A stretch of DNA of 37,448 nucleotides from Verrucomicrobiota bacterium. Its GTDB lineage: Bacteria; Verrucomicrobiota; Verrucomicrobiia; Chthoniobacterales; Xiphinematobacteraceae. The position numbers and the translations under genes were made by a program. The DNA lies in the NCBI GenBank assembly GCA_023269545.1, contig JAHFTB010000026.1:1-37448 (forward strand). The letters are read 5' to 3'. The notes beneath the pieces were generated by a model. It searched no databases. It saw nothing but the letters and a program-made list of their open reading frames with translations, and was not told where the DNA came from. This document shows positions 16,923 through 25,273 of the stretch, piece after piece. The first letter of the stretch is position 1, and every line of letters begins with the position of its first letter.

Positions 16923-17706
16923 GGCAGGCGGTCTCCGTCACATTGCCTTCCGCTGTAACGATAAAAATTCTTCCTTCCGCGCGAACAACGTGGATTTCCG
17001 TACGATAAAGGGCGCTTAGGGTTTCACTGGTTAAGACATCGTCCACGCTCCCTAATGCCGCACTTCCGCCCGCGACATAGAGAACTCGATCCATGGTGCC
17101 GAGCAGGGGATTGATGTCATGAGTAATAAAGAGGATTGTGGCGCCGGTGGAAGCCTTGATGCTTCTCACACATTGAACCAGATGCATCTGATTACGCGGA
17201 TCAAGGCTTGCCAGTGGTTCGTCAAGAATGAGTAATCGAGGTTTTCCCAGAAGCGCCTGGGCAAGCGCAATATGACGCCTCTCTCCTCCGGACAATACGG
17301 AAAAGGGGCGGTGAGCATAATCGATTGCACCGGCGAGTTCCAAGGCTTCCATGACTTCGTTTTTTAAGACTTTACCCATCCAGGGCAATCCCCAGCGATT
17401 TCCTTGAGCGACAGCTGCTACAACCGAAAATGCACTGAGAGCCGTGCTTTGGAGGTGGGTTTTGAATTGAGGCATGTAGCCAATGAGATGATTGCGGCGG
17501 CCGGCCGGATTTTCAAAAACCGAAATCCTCCCGTTTGTAAGAGGGATGAGGCCAAGAATGCAATGTGCTAATGTCGATTTCCCGGCTCCATTGGGACCAA
17601 AAATTCCGATGAATTCACCTGCCCGGATTTTTGCGGTGACGTGAGAAAGAATTTGCGTGCCCCCCAGGCAGACGCTCACATTGAGCAACGACAGGTTATT
17701 GATCAC
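16915..17706 (-). CDS. znuC: Zinc/manganese ABC transporter, ATP-binding protein
   Basis: The 263-residue ATPase has Walker A GPNGAGKSTLAH, a Q-loop in the MPQFK segment, the ABC signature LSGGERRHIALAQALL, Walker B RLLILDEPLASLD and the switch His in LFITHD. It powers metal uptake with the ZnuB permease. Its start codon overlaps the znuA stop by 4 bases and its end overlaps the znuB start, so the three are one tightly coupled unit. The zinc assignment rests on the adjacent Fur-type regulator; manganese is the main alternative. Confidence 0.94.
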   Translation of the reverse strand: MINNLSLLNVSVCLGGTQILSHVTAKIRAGEFIGIFGPNGAGKSTLAHCILGLIPLTNGRISVFENPAGRRNHLIGYMPQFKTHLQSTALSAFSVVAAVAQGNRWGLPWMGKVLKNEVMEALELAGAIDYAHRPFSVLSGGERRHIALAQALLGKPRLLILDEPLASLDPRNQMHLVQCVRSIKASTGATILFITHDINPLLGTMDRVLYVAGGSAALGSVDDVLTSETLSALYRTEIHVVRAEGRIFIVTAEGNVTETACHA

Positions 17707-18668
17707 TTAACAGGCTTTAGGACATTCTCAATTTTTGACAATTCGGAGATCATCCATTCCACATAATTCTTTGTAGAAATGGGTTGAGTTTCCGTGATGC
17801 CAACGATGGGAATGCCATGTTCTTTTGCTATGGACAGCATCCGTTGTGCGGAAGGCGCTGTTACTTGGTTATTATAAAAAAGGATTTTTATCGTATGATC
17901 GGTCAGACTTTTTTCGAAATTTACAGTTTGCATAAAATTCGGATCCGTATCGTTCATCACCGCAAGCTGATAGTCATAGTTGAGCATATCAAATCCCAAA
18001 GTGGCGGCCATGTAACCAAAGAGGGGTTCGGTAGCTGTCACCTTCACACCGGATGTTTTCTTTTTGAGTGCTGCAATTTTATTGAATAGCGGCTGCATGG
18101 ACTTGTGGAATACGAGCGCTGCATGCGGGTGATTGAGAACTTGGGATAGCTTTGTTGCCAAAGAGGATATGGTTTTTGGATCGTACCAAAGATGAGGATT
18201 GTTTCCGGGCTTTGCATCGATAAGATCAGCTACTCTTATTACGACTCGGTGAGGTTTTCCTGGGATGCCCACGAGTTTTTCCATCCAATCGTCATATCCC
18301 AGGCCGTTAAAAATCACGATGTCCGCATTTGCAATTGCTTTTGCAGTGGCAACGTCCGCTTGGAATTCGTGGGGATTTTGATTTGGGTGATTCAAGATAT
18401 TCACCACTTTTACCGTAGAGCCTCCTATTTGTTCAGCGACGCTCCCATAGAAGTTTTCCGCAGCGACGATATTTTCGGGAGCCGCAGCCAGCTTGCTGAT
18501 GGATAAAACCCACAGCAAAAAAAAGGTCGCAAATTGCCTCCAAGAACCGAATGGGATGAAGAAATGCCATCTTAAAAAAGTCCAGTTCTTGGGCAATAAG
18601 GAACAAAGGTAAAGAAGCGGAAATTTCATCGGGTGGCAAAACCTTCCAAAATGATAGTTGTGTGTCAA
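17703..18668 (-). CDS. znuA: Zinc/manganese ABC transporter, substrate-binding protein (ZnuA-like)
   Basis: This is a cluster A-I periplasmic metal-binding protein of up to 321 residues. The export signal is probably the hydrophobic stretch FATFFLLWVLSISKLAAA, followed by the mature start. ATG at 18668 or the in-frame ATG at 18629 gives an unusually long basic/hydrophobic lead before this signal, so the start is uncertain. Metal-site segments include NPHEFQ (first His) and NPHLWYDP (second His). Where many ZnuA proteins have a third His, this one reads TEPLFGYMA, so Glu may be a ligand. There is no His-rich loop. It binds metal for ZnuBC. Confidence 0.88.
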   Translation of the reverse strand: MTHNYHFGRFCHPMKFPLLYLCSLLPKNWTFLRWHFFIPFGSWRQFATFFLLWVLSISKLAAAPENIVAAENFYGSVAEQIGGSTVKVVNILNHPNQNPHEFQADVATAKAIANADIVIFNGLGYDDWMEKLVGIPGKPHRVVIRVADLIDAKPGNNPHLWYDPKTISSLATKLSQVLNHPHAALVFHKSMQPLFNKIAALKKKTSGVKVTATEPLFGYMAATLGFDMLNYDYQLAVMNDTDPNFMQTVNFEKSLTDHTIKILFYNNQVTAPSAQRMLSIAKEHGIPIVGITETQPISTKNYVEWMISELSKIENVLKPVK

Positions 18669-18733
18669 TTCTCAGTTTTAGGCTTTGCCACAATGCCAAG
18701 AACATTCCAGTCATCGACTTTCATCTGCCAATA

Positions 18734-19186
18734 TTAGTGAGAAACGCAATTTGCGCAATTACCGTAGAGGACAATTTCGTGACGTTTCATATGATATCCC
18801 TTCGGAAGAAGATGTGGGATGCCTCTCAAGCAGCCCATCACGTCGAATACCCGTTTGCATTGTTCGCACAAAAAAAAGTGATGATGATGTTTGGCAGAAC
18901 TTTCGTAATGTGGGGGAACTCCTGAGAATTCGATATGGCGCACCTGACCTTCCTCTACTAACTGTTTGAGGGTGCGATAGACCGTGGCTATTCCCAATCC
19001 GGCAACTTTTTTTGAAGCCTTTTCACAAATCAAAGCCGCTGTGAGAGGTGACGGCGACTCTTGAATCACATCCCAAATAGCCTCTTTCTGGCGTGTTTTA
19101 TAGGCCACCCCAAAAAAATTCTGATGAGATTCCGGGATAGTCAAGTCCGGACTTATTTGAGAAAGGAGTATCGATTGTGTCTTCAA
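18734..19186 (-). CDS. zur: Fur-family metalloregulator, probably Zur
   Basis: The 150-residue protein has the Fur winged helix (GLGIATVYRTLKQLVEEGQV, recognition helix) and a metal-sensing dimerisation domain. HHHHFFLCEQCKRVFD and LYGNCANC give two CxxC pairs for structural zinc. The YRTL and HHHHF-C-x-x-C features fit Fur, PerR and Zur alike. Position decides: it is the first gene upstream of znuA on the same strand (65-base gap), as in many zur-znu operons. It probably represses its own operon when zinc is plentiful. I could not identify a clear Zur box in the 178 bases between it and the divergent Lrp gene. Confidence 0.85.
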   Translation of the reverse strand: MKTQSILLSQISPDLTIPESHQNFFGVAYKTRQKEAIWDVIQESPSPLTAALICEKASKKVAGLGIATVYRTLKQLVEEGQVRHIEFSGVPPHYESSAKHHHHFFLCEQCKRVFDVMGCLRGIPHLLPKGYHMKRHEIVLYGNCANCVSH

Positions 19187-19364
19187 AATCCTTTTGTCCT
19201 TACGTCCTGTGATGGCGCGGTGGTTATGATTGCATATCTCGTTGATTAAGAATGAAAAAAGACACTGATTCTACTTGGACGGCAGTCCTAGGGCCTCAAT
19301 TCGTCTGCTTGCAAGTTCTGCACTAATGGAGATACTCGATTTTAAACGCACTTATTTTCTTCCT

Positions 19365-19933
19365 ATGGAATCCTTGGTTCAAATTCTTCAGCGCAATGCG
19401 ATGATTCCCCATGATGATATTGCCCGGCTTCTCGATCTTTCAGTCGGACAAGTGGAAAAGCGTATTGCCGAGTTGGAAAAGGAAGGGATTATTTTGGGCT
19501 ATCAGGCAATTATTAAGTGATGTTACGCAAAAAAGGGAAACCTTGTAGGCTAAAATGGTTTTTTTGCTCCCAGAGCTCCTCAAAGTGCGTCACGTCAGTT
19601 ATTCATCGGGAAAAATGCGACTGTGGCTTGGTTACCGCTGTGATTGAGGTCAAGATGACTCCTGAGTGGGAGGGTGGATTTGACCGGGTTGCTCAAAGGA
19701 TTGCACGTTTCGAAGAGGTACAAAGTTGCTATCTGATGAGTGGAGATTATGACCTTCTCATTATAGTGGAAGTTGCTAACATCCGGCAGGTGGCATCGTT
19801 CGTGGCCGAAAAGCTGAGCACTATTGGTCCGGTTCAGTCCACCACCACGCATTTTCGCTTAAAAACCTACAAAGAAAATGGCACATTCCACCAAATGGAA
19901 GTTACCTTGGATAGGTGGACAGTTGCACCATGA
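19365..19933 (+). pseudogene. Lrp/AsnC-family regulator split by a MITE-like insertion
   Basis: The first part (ATG 19365 to TGA 19520) encodes the winged HTH (MIPHDDIARLLDLSVGQVEK, then KEGIILGYQAII). The second part (to 19933) encodes the RAM effector domain (LVTAVIEVKMTPEW, SCYLMSGDYDLLIIVE, FRLKTYKENG). The 84-bp element at 19515-19598 plus one 5-bp target duplication interrupts them. Removing 19515-19603 joins GYQAII to HREKCDCGLV in frame, giving an uninterrupted protein of normal length (about 160 residues). The insertion adds 89 bases, so it also shifts the frame. The element creates a TGATG stop/start (19518-19522), so the RAM half might be translated alone. The stop overlaps the aminotransferase start (ATGA), so the operon pairing is kept. 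Confidence 0.93.
19515..19598 (+). repeat. Short repeat family 1, copy B, inside the Lrp gene (TSD TTATT)
   Basis: The 84-bp element is bounded by TTATT at 19510-19514 and 19599-19603. Its ends are imperfect inverted repeats: TGATGTTACGCA at left and, read inverted, TGACGTGACGCA at right, 10 of 12 identical. It is in the opposite orientation to the copies at 15989-16071 and 34522-34606. It carries no gene and must have been moved by a transposase encoded elsewhere. The ancestral coding sequence can be rebuilt exactly, which proves mobility of this family. Confidence 0.95.
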
Positions 19934-21090
19934 GTGTGCGTATTGCGGATGTGGTGAAAAAAATTCCCCGCTCGGGAATTCGCGATTTTTTTGAAATCGT
20001 GCAATCCATGCGTGATGTGATTTCTCTGGGAATTGGTGAGCCCGATTTCGCAACCCCTTGGCATATTCGTGAGGCTGCAATTTATAGTTTGGAGCGAGGA
20101 AGGACGGGATATTCTTCCAATCTGGGATTGCCCAGATTTCGTTGTGCCATTGCCGCTTATATTAAAGAGAATTTTAAGGTTACGTATGAACCACTGACTG
20201 AAGTTCTTGTCTCAGTGGGAGTTTCGGAAGCCATTGATATTGCTTTACGTGCACTTTTGAATCCGGGGGATGAAGTCCTATACCATGAGCCCTGCTATGT
20301 CTCCTATTCACCTTCTATTTTATTAGCAGGTGGCGTGGCGCGACCGATTTCCACGCGATGGGAAGATGACTTTGTACTCAAGGCCGCAGATGTGGAGAGC
20401 GCGATCGGACCGCGTACACGTGCGCTCCTGTTGAATTTTCCGACGAATCCGAGTGGAGCCATAATGCCTGCCGAAGAATTGGGACGGCTTGCGGCGATCT
20501 GTGTGAAACATGATTTGGTGGTCCTGACAGATGAAATCTACAGTGAATTGACTTATGACGGACAGCCCCATGTGTCTATTGCAGCCCAGCCTGGCATGAA
20601 GGAACGAACCGTATTATTGCATGGTTTATCCAAGGCATTTGCCATGACGGGATGGCGGATTGGATTTGCATGTGGTCCGGTGGAAATCATCGAGGCCATG
20701 ATGAAAATTCATCAATATTCCATTCTTTGTGCGCCAAGGATGGGACAAGAAGCTGGAATTGAGGCATTAGAGCGAGGGAAGGCAGCGGTGGCTGGCATGA
20801 AACGAGAATATGAAATGAGGCGGAATGTCATTGTTCGTTCATTAAATGATATGGGACTCAAATGTTTTAAGCCACGCGGCGCCTTCTATGTTTTTCCAAA
20901 GGTCAGTGATACCGGACTCAGTGGGCATGATTTTTCCATGCGACTTTTGCATGAGCATAAGGTTGCTGTGGTACCTGGAAATGCTTTTGGTACTTATTGC
21001 GGGGATCATGTGCGTTGCAGCTATGCTACGGGTCTTGACCAGATTAAGATCGCAATGGAACGAATGGCTGAATTTGTCGGATCCTTATAA
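19930..21090 (+). CDS. Class I/II PLP-dependent aminotransferase
   Basis: The protein is 386 residues from ATG 19930, which overlaps the Lrp stop (ATGA) and matches where family homology begins (MSVRIADVVKKIPRSGIRDF). An upstream ATG at 19915 is possible. Fold-type I aspartate aminotransferase motifs are visible: SLGIGEPDFATP, NFPTNPSG, VVLTDEIYSELTYDG, the PLP-lysine segment HGLSKAFAMTGWRIGFACG and a C-terminal RCSYAT with the carboxylate-binding Arg. It transfers amino groups between an amino acid and a 2-oxo acid; the substrate (aspartate, aromatic or branched) is unknown. The Lrp-type regulator next to it is probably its partner, and that partner is broken here. Confidence 0.9.
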   Translation: MSVRIADVVKKIPRSGIRDFFEIVQSMRDVISLGIGEPDFATPWHIREAAIYSLERGRTGYSSNLGLPRFRCAIAAYIKENFKVTYEPLTEVLVSVGVSEAIDIALRALLNPGDEVLYHEPCYVSYSPSILLAGGVARPISTRWEDDFVLKAADVESAIGPRTRALLLNFPTNPSGAIMPAEELGRLAAICVKHDLVVLTDEIYSELTYDGQPHVSIAAQPGMKERTVLLHGLSKAFAMTGWRIGFACGPVEIIEAMMKIHQYSILCAPRMGQEAGIEALERGKAAVAGMKREYEMRRNVIVRSLNDMGLKCFKPRGAFYVFPKVSDTGLSGHDFSMRLLHEHKVAVVPGNAFGTYCGDHVRCSYATGLDQIKIAMERMAEFVGSL

Positions 21091-21106
21091 GAGCCTGTCC
21101 AAAAAG
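21088..21106 (+). repeat. AGAGCCTGTCC-type repeat, left of dsbD
   Basis: TAAGAGCCTGTCCAAAAAG lies just after the aminotransferase stop. An inverted copy (GGGACAGGCTCTAA) lies at 23375-23388 just after dsbD, and a third copy (CTAAGAGCCTGTCTAAAAA) at 35738-35756. The form resembles the terminal inverted repeat of an IS, but no transposase is nearby. Confidence 0.5.
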
Positions 21107-21205
21107 AAAATGCCGTGCGGGAATCTTTCTGGATAGCAGGGTGAGTTTGCGTTATTCTTTAGATCCCACAGCTTACAAAAAGCTGCGAATGCTCCCCTAA
21201 ACTCA

Positions 21206-23350
21206 ATGGATAAAGAAATGTTCTCCTTAAGAAAGCCCGGTTCCTGGGCAGAAATGAGGATTTTCTCTCGGTGGCCACAATTAAGGCATATCTTAGCAGG
21301 GATTTTTATCTTTTTCTTGATCTTTGTCCCCAGTACTCAAGCGCAAACTTGGCAAGGAAAAGAGCTGGTGAGAGCTTCCCTCATTGCGGATTCTTCGGTT
21401 GTGGTTCCCGGTAAGTCTTTCCGGGTGGGGCTTTATCTTCAAATATTGCCGGGATGGCACACTTATTGGGAAAATCCCGGTGATGTGGGGCTTCCCACTG
21501 CCATTCAGTGGCAATTTCCTCCTGGATTTAAAGCAGGGGCCTTTCAATGGCCTGTTCCTAATCGAATGACCCTTGCGGGAGACATTGTGGATTATGGCTA
21601 TGAGAAGGATGTTCTTCTAATTACTGAGATCAGACCGCCGCCTCATCTGAATGCTAAGGAAATTGTGCTTCAAGGAGATGCCACCTGGCTCGTGTGTGCG
21701 GAGATCTGTGTGCCCGGAGAAGCCAAGGTATCACTTACATTGCCTGTAGGGGCGAGTACTGTGCCTGCAAACACTGGGATTTTCGAGCGATTTGATCGGC
21801 GGTTGCCCGCTTTTGCCCCGACGTTTCCAGTTACTATTTCTCAGTTTGCAGGAGGGATGGAAATTTCTGCTCAACCGGGAAAAGATATCAAGAGTCTCTC
21901 GTTCTATCCTTTACCGGCAACTAATCAAAAGGTTGGGAAAATCACGGAATCGCGCCGTCCCGGCCAAGAAACATGGACGATTAGAGTTCCAGTAGTGGGG
22001 GGGGTGAAGGGGATTCTTGTTACGGAAGCGCAGGAAGGTACTCGGAAAGGTTATCAATTAAATGAAGGAGGGCCATCTTCAGTTCCCAAATTCAAGCTTG
22101 GTCATACTACGGCTGCAGTCTCTTCTCTTACACTCCTTCCAGCCATTTTATATGGATTCCTCGGGGGGTTGATTCTCAACTTAATGCCCTGTGTTTTCCC
22201 GGTTATTTCATTAAAAATTTTTGGTTTTATCCGTCAGGCGGGAGAAAAGCCGCAGGTCATTTTTCGTCATGGACTGGCTTTTGCTGCGGGCGTCTTCGCC
22301 TGGTTTTTTATATTAGCGGTGGTGGTTGTATTCCTTCAGCATCAGGGCCAGACTGCTAATTGGGCATTTCAATTTCAGAACCCGGCATTTAATTTCATCA
22401 TTATTGCGGTGGTTTTTGTTTTTGCACTGAATTTGCTGGGGGTATTTGAAATTATCTTATCGGGTTCGGCAACGACTGGGCTCTCACAACTTTCGGAGCG
22501 GCAGGGGTTGCTGGGATCTTTTTTGCACGGAGGTTTTGCGACCTTGCTTGCGACACCCTGCACGGCTCCCTTTCTTGGAGCGGCTTTGGGGTTTGCCTTT
22601 AGCCAGAGTGGGGTGATGGTTTTTCTAATATTTGCATCCGTAGCCTTGGGATTGGCTCTTCCCTATTTATTGCTTTCCGCTCAGACAGGCTGGATTCGTT
22701 TTCTTCCGCGGCCTGGAGTATGGATGGAGCGTGTGAAGCAATTGATGGCCTTTCCGCTGCTGGCTACAGTGGTTTGGCTTTTAATGGTTTTGGGAAGCCA
22801 GCGAGGCCTATTTGCAGTGATAGGGACTTTGGCCTTTCTTCTCTGTTTAGGATTTTGTTGTTGGATGATAGGCTCTTTTGTGCAAATGGGCAGTTCGAGA
22901 TGGCGCTCTCGTTTTGTAATACTGATCTCATTAATTATAGCTTTCTTTGGAGCCCTTTTCGCGTGGCCTGAGGTTACCGGAATGAATCGGGCTCAGGCTG
23001 CTGGGATTCCTTGGAAGCCGTATTCCGAGGCTGCTGTGAACGAGGCTTTGGCGGCTGGTAAGCCGGTCTTCGTAGATTTTACTGCGGACTGGTGTCTCTC
23101 ATGTAAATTTAATGAAAAAACTGCTATCGAACGTCCGGCGGTAATCGCTGCATTTCACTCTCAGGGAGTGGTTCCCTTTAAAGCCGATTGGACAAATAAA
23201 GATCCCGCCATTAGCGTAGCCTTGAAAGCATTTGGTCGAGCGGGAGTGCCGTTCTATCTTTTTTATCCTGCTGGAAAAGGCGATGCGCCTATTATTCTTC
23301 CTGAGCTACTTACAGAATCGATTGTGCTTAAGGCTTTGAAGACTTTATAG
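21206..23350 (+). CDS. dsbD: Thiol:disulfide interchange protein DsbD/ScsB-like
   Basis: The 714-residue membrane protein carries electrons from cytosolic thioredoxin to periplasmic thiol proteins. A signal/TM segment (LAGIFIFFLIFVPSTQAQ) comes first. Then a periplasmic immunoglobulin-like domain carries a CAEICVPGEA Cys pair. Then come about eight TM helices with redox Cys in NLMPCVFPVISLKIFGF and LATPCTAPFLGAALGFAF. The C-terminal thioredoxin domain has a DFTADWCLSCK active site. All six catalytic Cys are present. It is followed by a redoxin gene that could be a client. Inverted AGAGCCTGTCC repeats lie on both sides (21090 and 23386), which may indicate past mobilisation of the gene. Confidence 0.93.
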   Translation: MDKEMFSLRKPGSWAEMRIFSRWPQLRHILAGIFIFFLIFVPSTQAQTWQGKELVRASLIADSSVVVPGKSFRVGLYLQILPGWHTYWENPGDVGLPTAIQWQFPPGFKAGAFQWPVPNRMTLAGDIVDYGYEKDVLLITEIRPPPHLNAKEIVLQGDATWLVCAEICVPGEAKVSLTLPVGASTVPANTGIFERFDRRLPAFAPTFPVTISQFAGGMEISAQPGKDIKSLSFYPLPATNQKVGKITESRRPGQETWTIRVPVVGGVKGILVTEAQEGTRKGYQLNEGGPSSVPKFKLGHTTAAVSSLTLLPAILYGFLGGLILNLMPCVFPVISLKIFGFIRQAGEKPQVIFRHGLAFAAGVFAWFFILAVVVVFLQHQGQTANWAFQFQNPAFNFIIIAVVFVFALNLLGVFEIILSGSATTGLSQLSERQGLLGSFLHGGFATLLATPCTAPFLGAALGFAFSQSGVMVFLIFASVALGLALPYLLLSAQTGWIRFLPRPGVWMERVKQLMAFPLLATVVWLLMVLGSQRGLFAVIGTLAFLLCLGFCCWMIGSFVQMGSSRWRSRFVILISLIIAFFGALFAWPEVTGMNRAQAAGIPWKPYSEAAVNEALAAGKPVFVDFTADWCLSCKFNEKTAIERPAVIAAFHSQGVVPFKADWTNKDPAISVALKAFGRAGVPFYLFYPAGKGDAPIILPELLTESIVLKALKTL

Positions 23351-23370
23351 CGAAATTTCTCCATAGAGGA

Positions 23371-23388
23371 CTTTGGGACAGGCTCTAA
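23371..23388 (-). repeat. AGAGCCTGTCC-type repeat, right of dsbD (inverted)
   Basis: GGGACAGGCTCTAA is the inverse of the repeat at 21088-21106 and lies between the dsbD stop and the redoxin start. Read on the minus strand it is TTAGAGCCTGTCCCAAAG, agreeing with the left copy at most positions. No target duplication is visible outside the pair. Confidence 0.5.
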
Positions 23389-23436
23389 GGAAAATCTTTC
23401 TTTGAAAATTGCTTGCAAAGTAGCACACTGCTGACA

Positions 23437-24027
23437 ATGAAATTTCTTTCTTGTCTGGTGTGTTTGGCTATTTCTTTGGTGTGGCTGCATGCGGATGTGG
23501 GAAAAGTCGCACCGGATTTTCAGTTGGAAAATTCTCATGGTAAGCAGACAGCTCTTTCCGACTATCGGGGGAAGTATGTCATTTTAGAATGGACGAATTT
23601 TGAATGCCCATTTGTAAGATATCATTATGGGTCTCAAAATATGCAAAATTTACAAAAGGAATTTACGGGCAAAGGAGTGATTTGGCTTTCTATCATTTCA
23701 TCCGCACCAGGAAAGCAAGGATACCTCACTGCAGTGGATGCGGAAGCCAAGAAAAAGGCAATGGGGTCTCATGCCTCCGAGCTTTTGCTGGATCCCAGTG
23801 GACAAGTCGGACGTCTTTATGGTGCTCAGACCACTCCCAACATGTTTATTATAAATCCCGAAGGAACTCTTATTTATCAAGGAGCGATTGATGATCGACC
23901 TACGCCAGTTGGACAACCTTTTCAAGAGGCTCATAACTACGTTCGTGAAGCGTTAGATCAATCTTTCTTAGGGAAACCTGTTCCCAATGCGAACACTAAG
24001 TCATACGGATGTTCCGTCAAATATTAA
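23437..24027 (+). CDS. Exported redoxin (AhpC/TSA-thioredoxin fold)
   Basis: From ATG 23437 the protein has 196 residues with a signal peptide (MKFLSCLVCLAISLVWLHA, cut after the small residues). An upstream start at 23413 adds eight unlikely residues. The mature part has the peroxiredoxin/TlpA-like fold: GKVAPDFQLENSHGKQTALS, WTNFECPFVRYHYGS with the single N-terminal active Cys (C-P), FIINPEGTLIYQGAIDD and a C-terminal NTKSYGCSVKY Cys. The NxxCPFVR-HY pattern matches periplasmic redoxins that accompany DsbD-like proteins. It is probably reduced by the upstream DsbD. Its substrate is unknown. Confidence 0.85.
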   Translation: MKFLSCLVCLAISLVWLHADVGKVAPDFQLENSHGKQTALSDYRGKYVILEWTNFECPFVRYHYGSQNMQNLQKEFTGKGVIWLSIISSAPGKQGYLTAVDAEAKKKAMGSHASELLLDPSGQVGRLYGAQTTPNMFIINPEGTLIYQGAIDDRPTPVGQPFQEAHNYVREALDQSFLGKPVPNANTKSYGCSVKY

Positions 24028-24093
24028 GTCACACTGAGCACTCGTCATTACCGTTGGACGCGTCTGATCCCTTCCAAATGGGAAGATTCGTGG

Positions 24094-24948
24094 TTGGAAA
24101 GGCTGAGGGGGAGTGGAAGCACTGTCGTAACCACACTCCCTGGCTCCTCCAGCGCGCGATTGGAGATATATTGTAATCATCAAAAGGCGCAGAGTCTGTT
24201 GAAGCATTTTGGTGGAAGAATTTCTCCCGTCAACGACGCGCAGTGGAAGGCCACGTTAGAAGGAACATTCCAGCCGATTCCTATTCGCGGGAAATTGATC
24301 ATCTGCGGCAACCAAACTGCATATGCTTCTTCCTTGGATTCTCAAAAAAGTCTCGAGCGAAAAGCAGAAAATGGACGAAGAATCACAAACAAACGCACTT
24401 CGAAGGCCATTCCTCTTTATTTTCCTGCTGAGATGGCTTTTGGGAGCGGTTCACATGCTACGACGGCTTCTTGTCTCAGAATTCTTTGTGATCTTCAGCG
24501 TTCTCTTCAGCCGGGATGGAACCTACTGGATCTTGGAACGGGCAGTGGCATTCTGGCAATAGCCGCCAGTGCGCTAGGGGCGGGGGAGGTGCTGGCCGTG
24601 GATTTTGATCCCGTCGCGATTCGCATTGCGCGTAGCAATTGGCGACGCAATCGTGATGTGATAAAAAAACGAGAAGCTCTTCGTTTTGAAGTGGTGGATG
24701 TCCGGGAAAACTTTCCTTCGGGAAAATATCGAGTGATCTGTGCGAATCTGTTCGCCGGATTATTGATGAAAATCGTGTCGGATGTTTTTCAATCTCTGGA
24801 GCGAGGCGGCTGGTGGATTTTTTCCGGTGTACTCACGGAGCAGCTGTCTGAGGTAGTTTCGGCTCTTCGCGAAGGTGGGTTTTCCGCCCCTACTATTCGA
24901 CATCGGGGAAAGTGGATTGCTGGTGTCGCTCAAAAACCATTGACGTAG
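24094..24948 (+). CDS. prmA: Ribosomal protein L11 methyltransferase (PrmA)
   Basis: PrmA methylates ribosomal protein L11 with S-adenosylmethionine. The C-terminal half shows the prmA motifs FPAEMAFGSGSHATT (as the family's G-TFGTGHHATT), LLDLGTGSGILAIAASALGA for SAM binding, VDFDPVAIRIARSN and ICANLFAGLLM (the N-x-x-x-x-L segment). TTG 24094 is the first recognised initiation codon. Homology to the PrmA N-terminus (WTRLIPSKWEDSWLERL) begins about 18 codons earlier in the same frame. No ATG/GTG/TTG occurs between the stop at 24025 and that region; CTG 24034 is a possible start. The true protein is therefore likely longer. A generic small-molecule methyltransferase is less likely. Confidence 0.85.
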   Translation: MERLRGSGSTVVTTLPGSSSARLEIYCNHQKAQSLLKHFGGRISPVNDAQWKATLEGTFQPIPIRGKLIICGNQTAYASSLDSQKSLERKAENGRRITNKRTSKAIPLYFPAEMAFGSGSHATTASCLRILCDLQRSLQPGWNLLDLGTGSGILAIAASALGAGEVLAVDFDPVAIRIARSNWRRNRDVIKKREALRFEVVDVRENFPSGKYRVICANLFAGLLMKIVSDVFQSLERGGWWIFSGVLTEQLSEVVSALREGGFSAPTIRHRGKWIAGVAQKPLT

Positions 24949-25273
24949 GAATCTGATCGCATCTACGTTGTTCCCCCTTAGGGTAGTTTTTTAATATATA
25001 AAAAGCGCTCCGGATTTTTTCCACTATAAAATAAAATCCTTTGCGTGGAAAACAATAACTCAGAGTACTTGAAATTCATATGCACAGAGGGAACGAGAAT
25101 AGAGCGGTTCCGAATAAAATGGACACAAGGCAAGAATCTCGCTCTCCGAATAGTCTCTCCCAATCCGGCAGCCGTCAGATTTGGAGCTCGTCTCTTCCAT
25201 GCTTGTTCGATAGCTGTCGGATGCATATTACTTTCCAATTCTCGAAAAGCCGCTATTGAATCGCCCTGCCACG
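24949..25273. promoter_or_regulatory. Intergenic region upstream of the aminotransferase, no gene supported
   Basis: The 325 bases contain only short unconvincing frames. A 6-bp inverted pair (ACGTAG 24943-24948, CTACGT 24963-24968) follows the prmA stop, without a strong U-tract. The promoter of the downstream aminotransferase must lie here, but no pair of boxes can be assigned with confidence. Confidence 0.35.

Noticed and set aside
19187-19364. Zur operator between zur and the Lrp gene
   Set aside because: I searched for an AT-rich palindrome of the known Zur-box type and found only 4-bp arms (TATG/CATA); not enough to call.
24943-24968. Possible terminator hairpin after prmA
   Set aside because: Stem of only 6 bp with a 14-base loop and no adjacent U-tract; too weak to call.
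24978-25238. Short minus-strand frame between prmA and aspC
   Set aside because: No recognised motif, no start context and low-complexity AT-rich end; likely chance.
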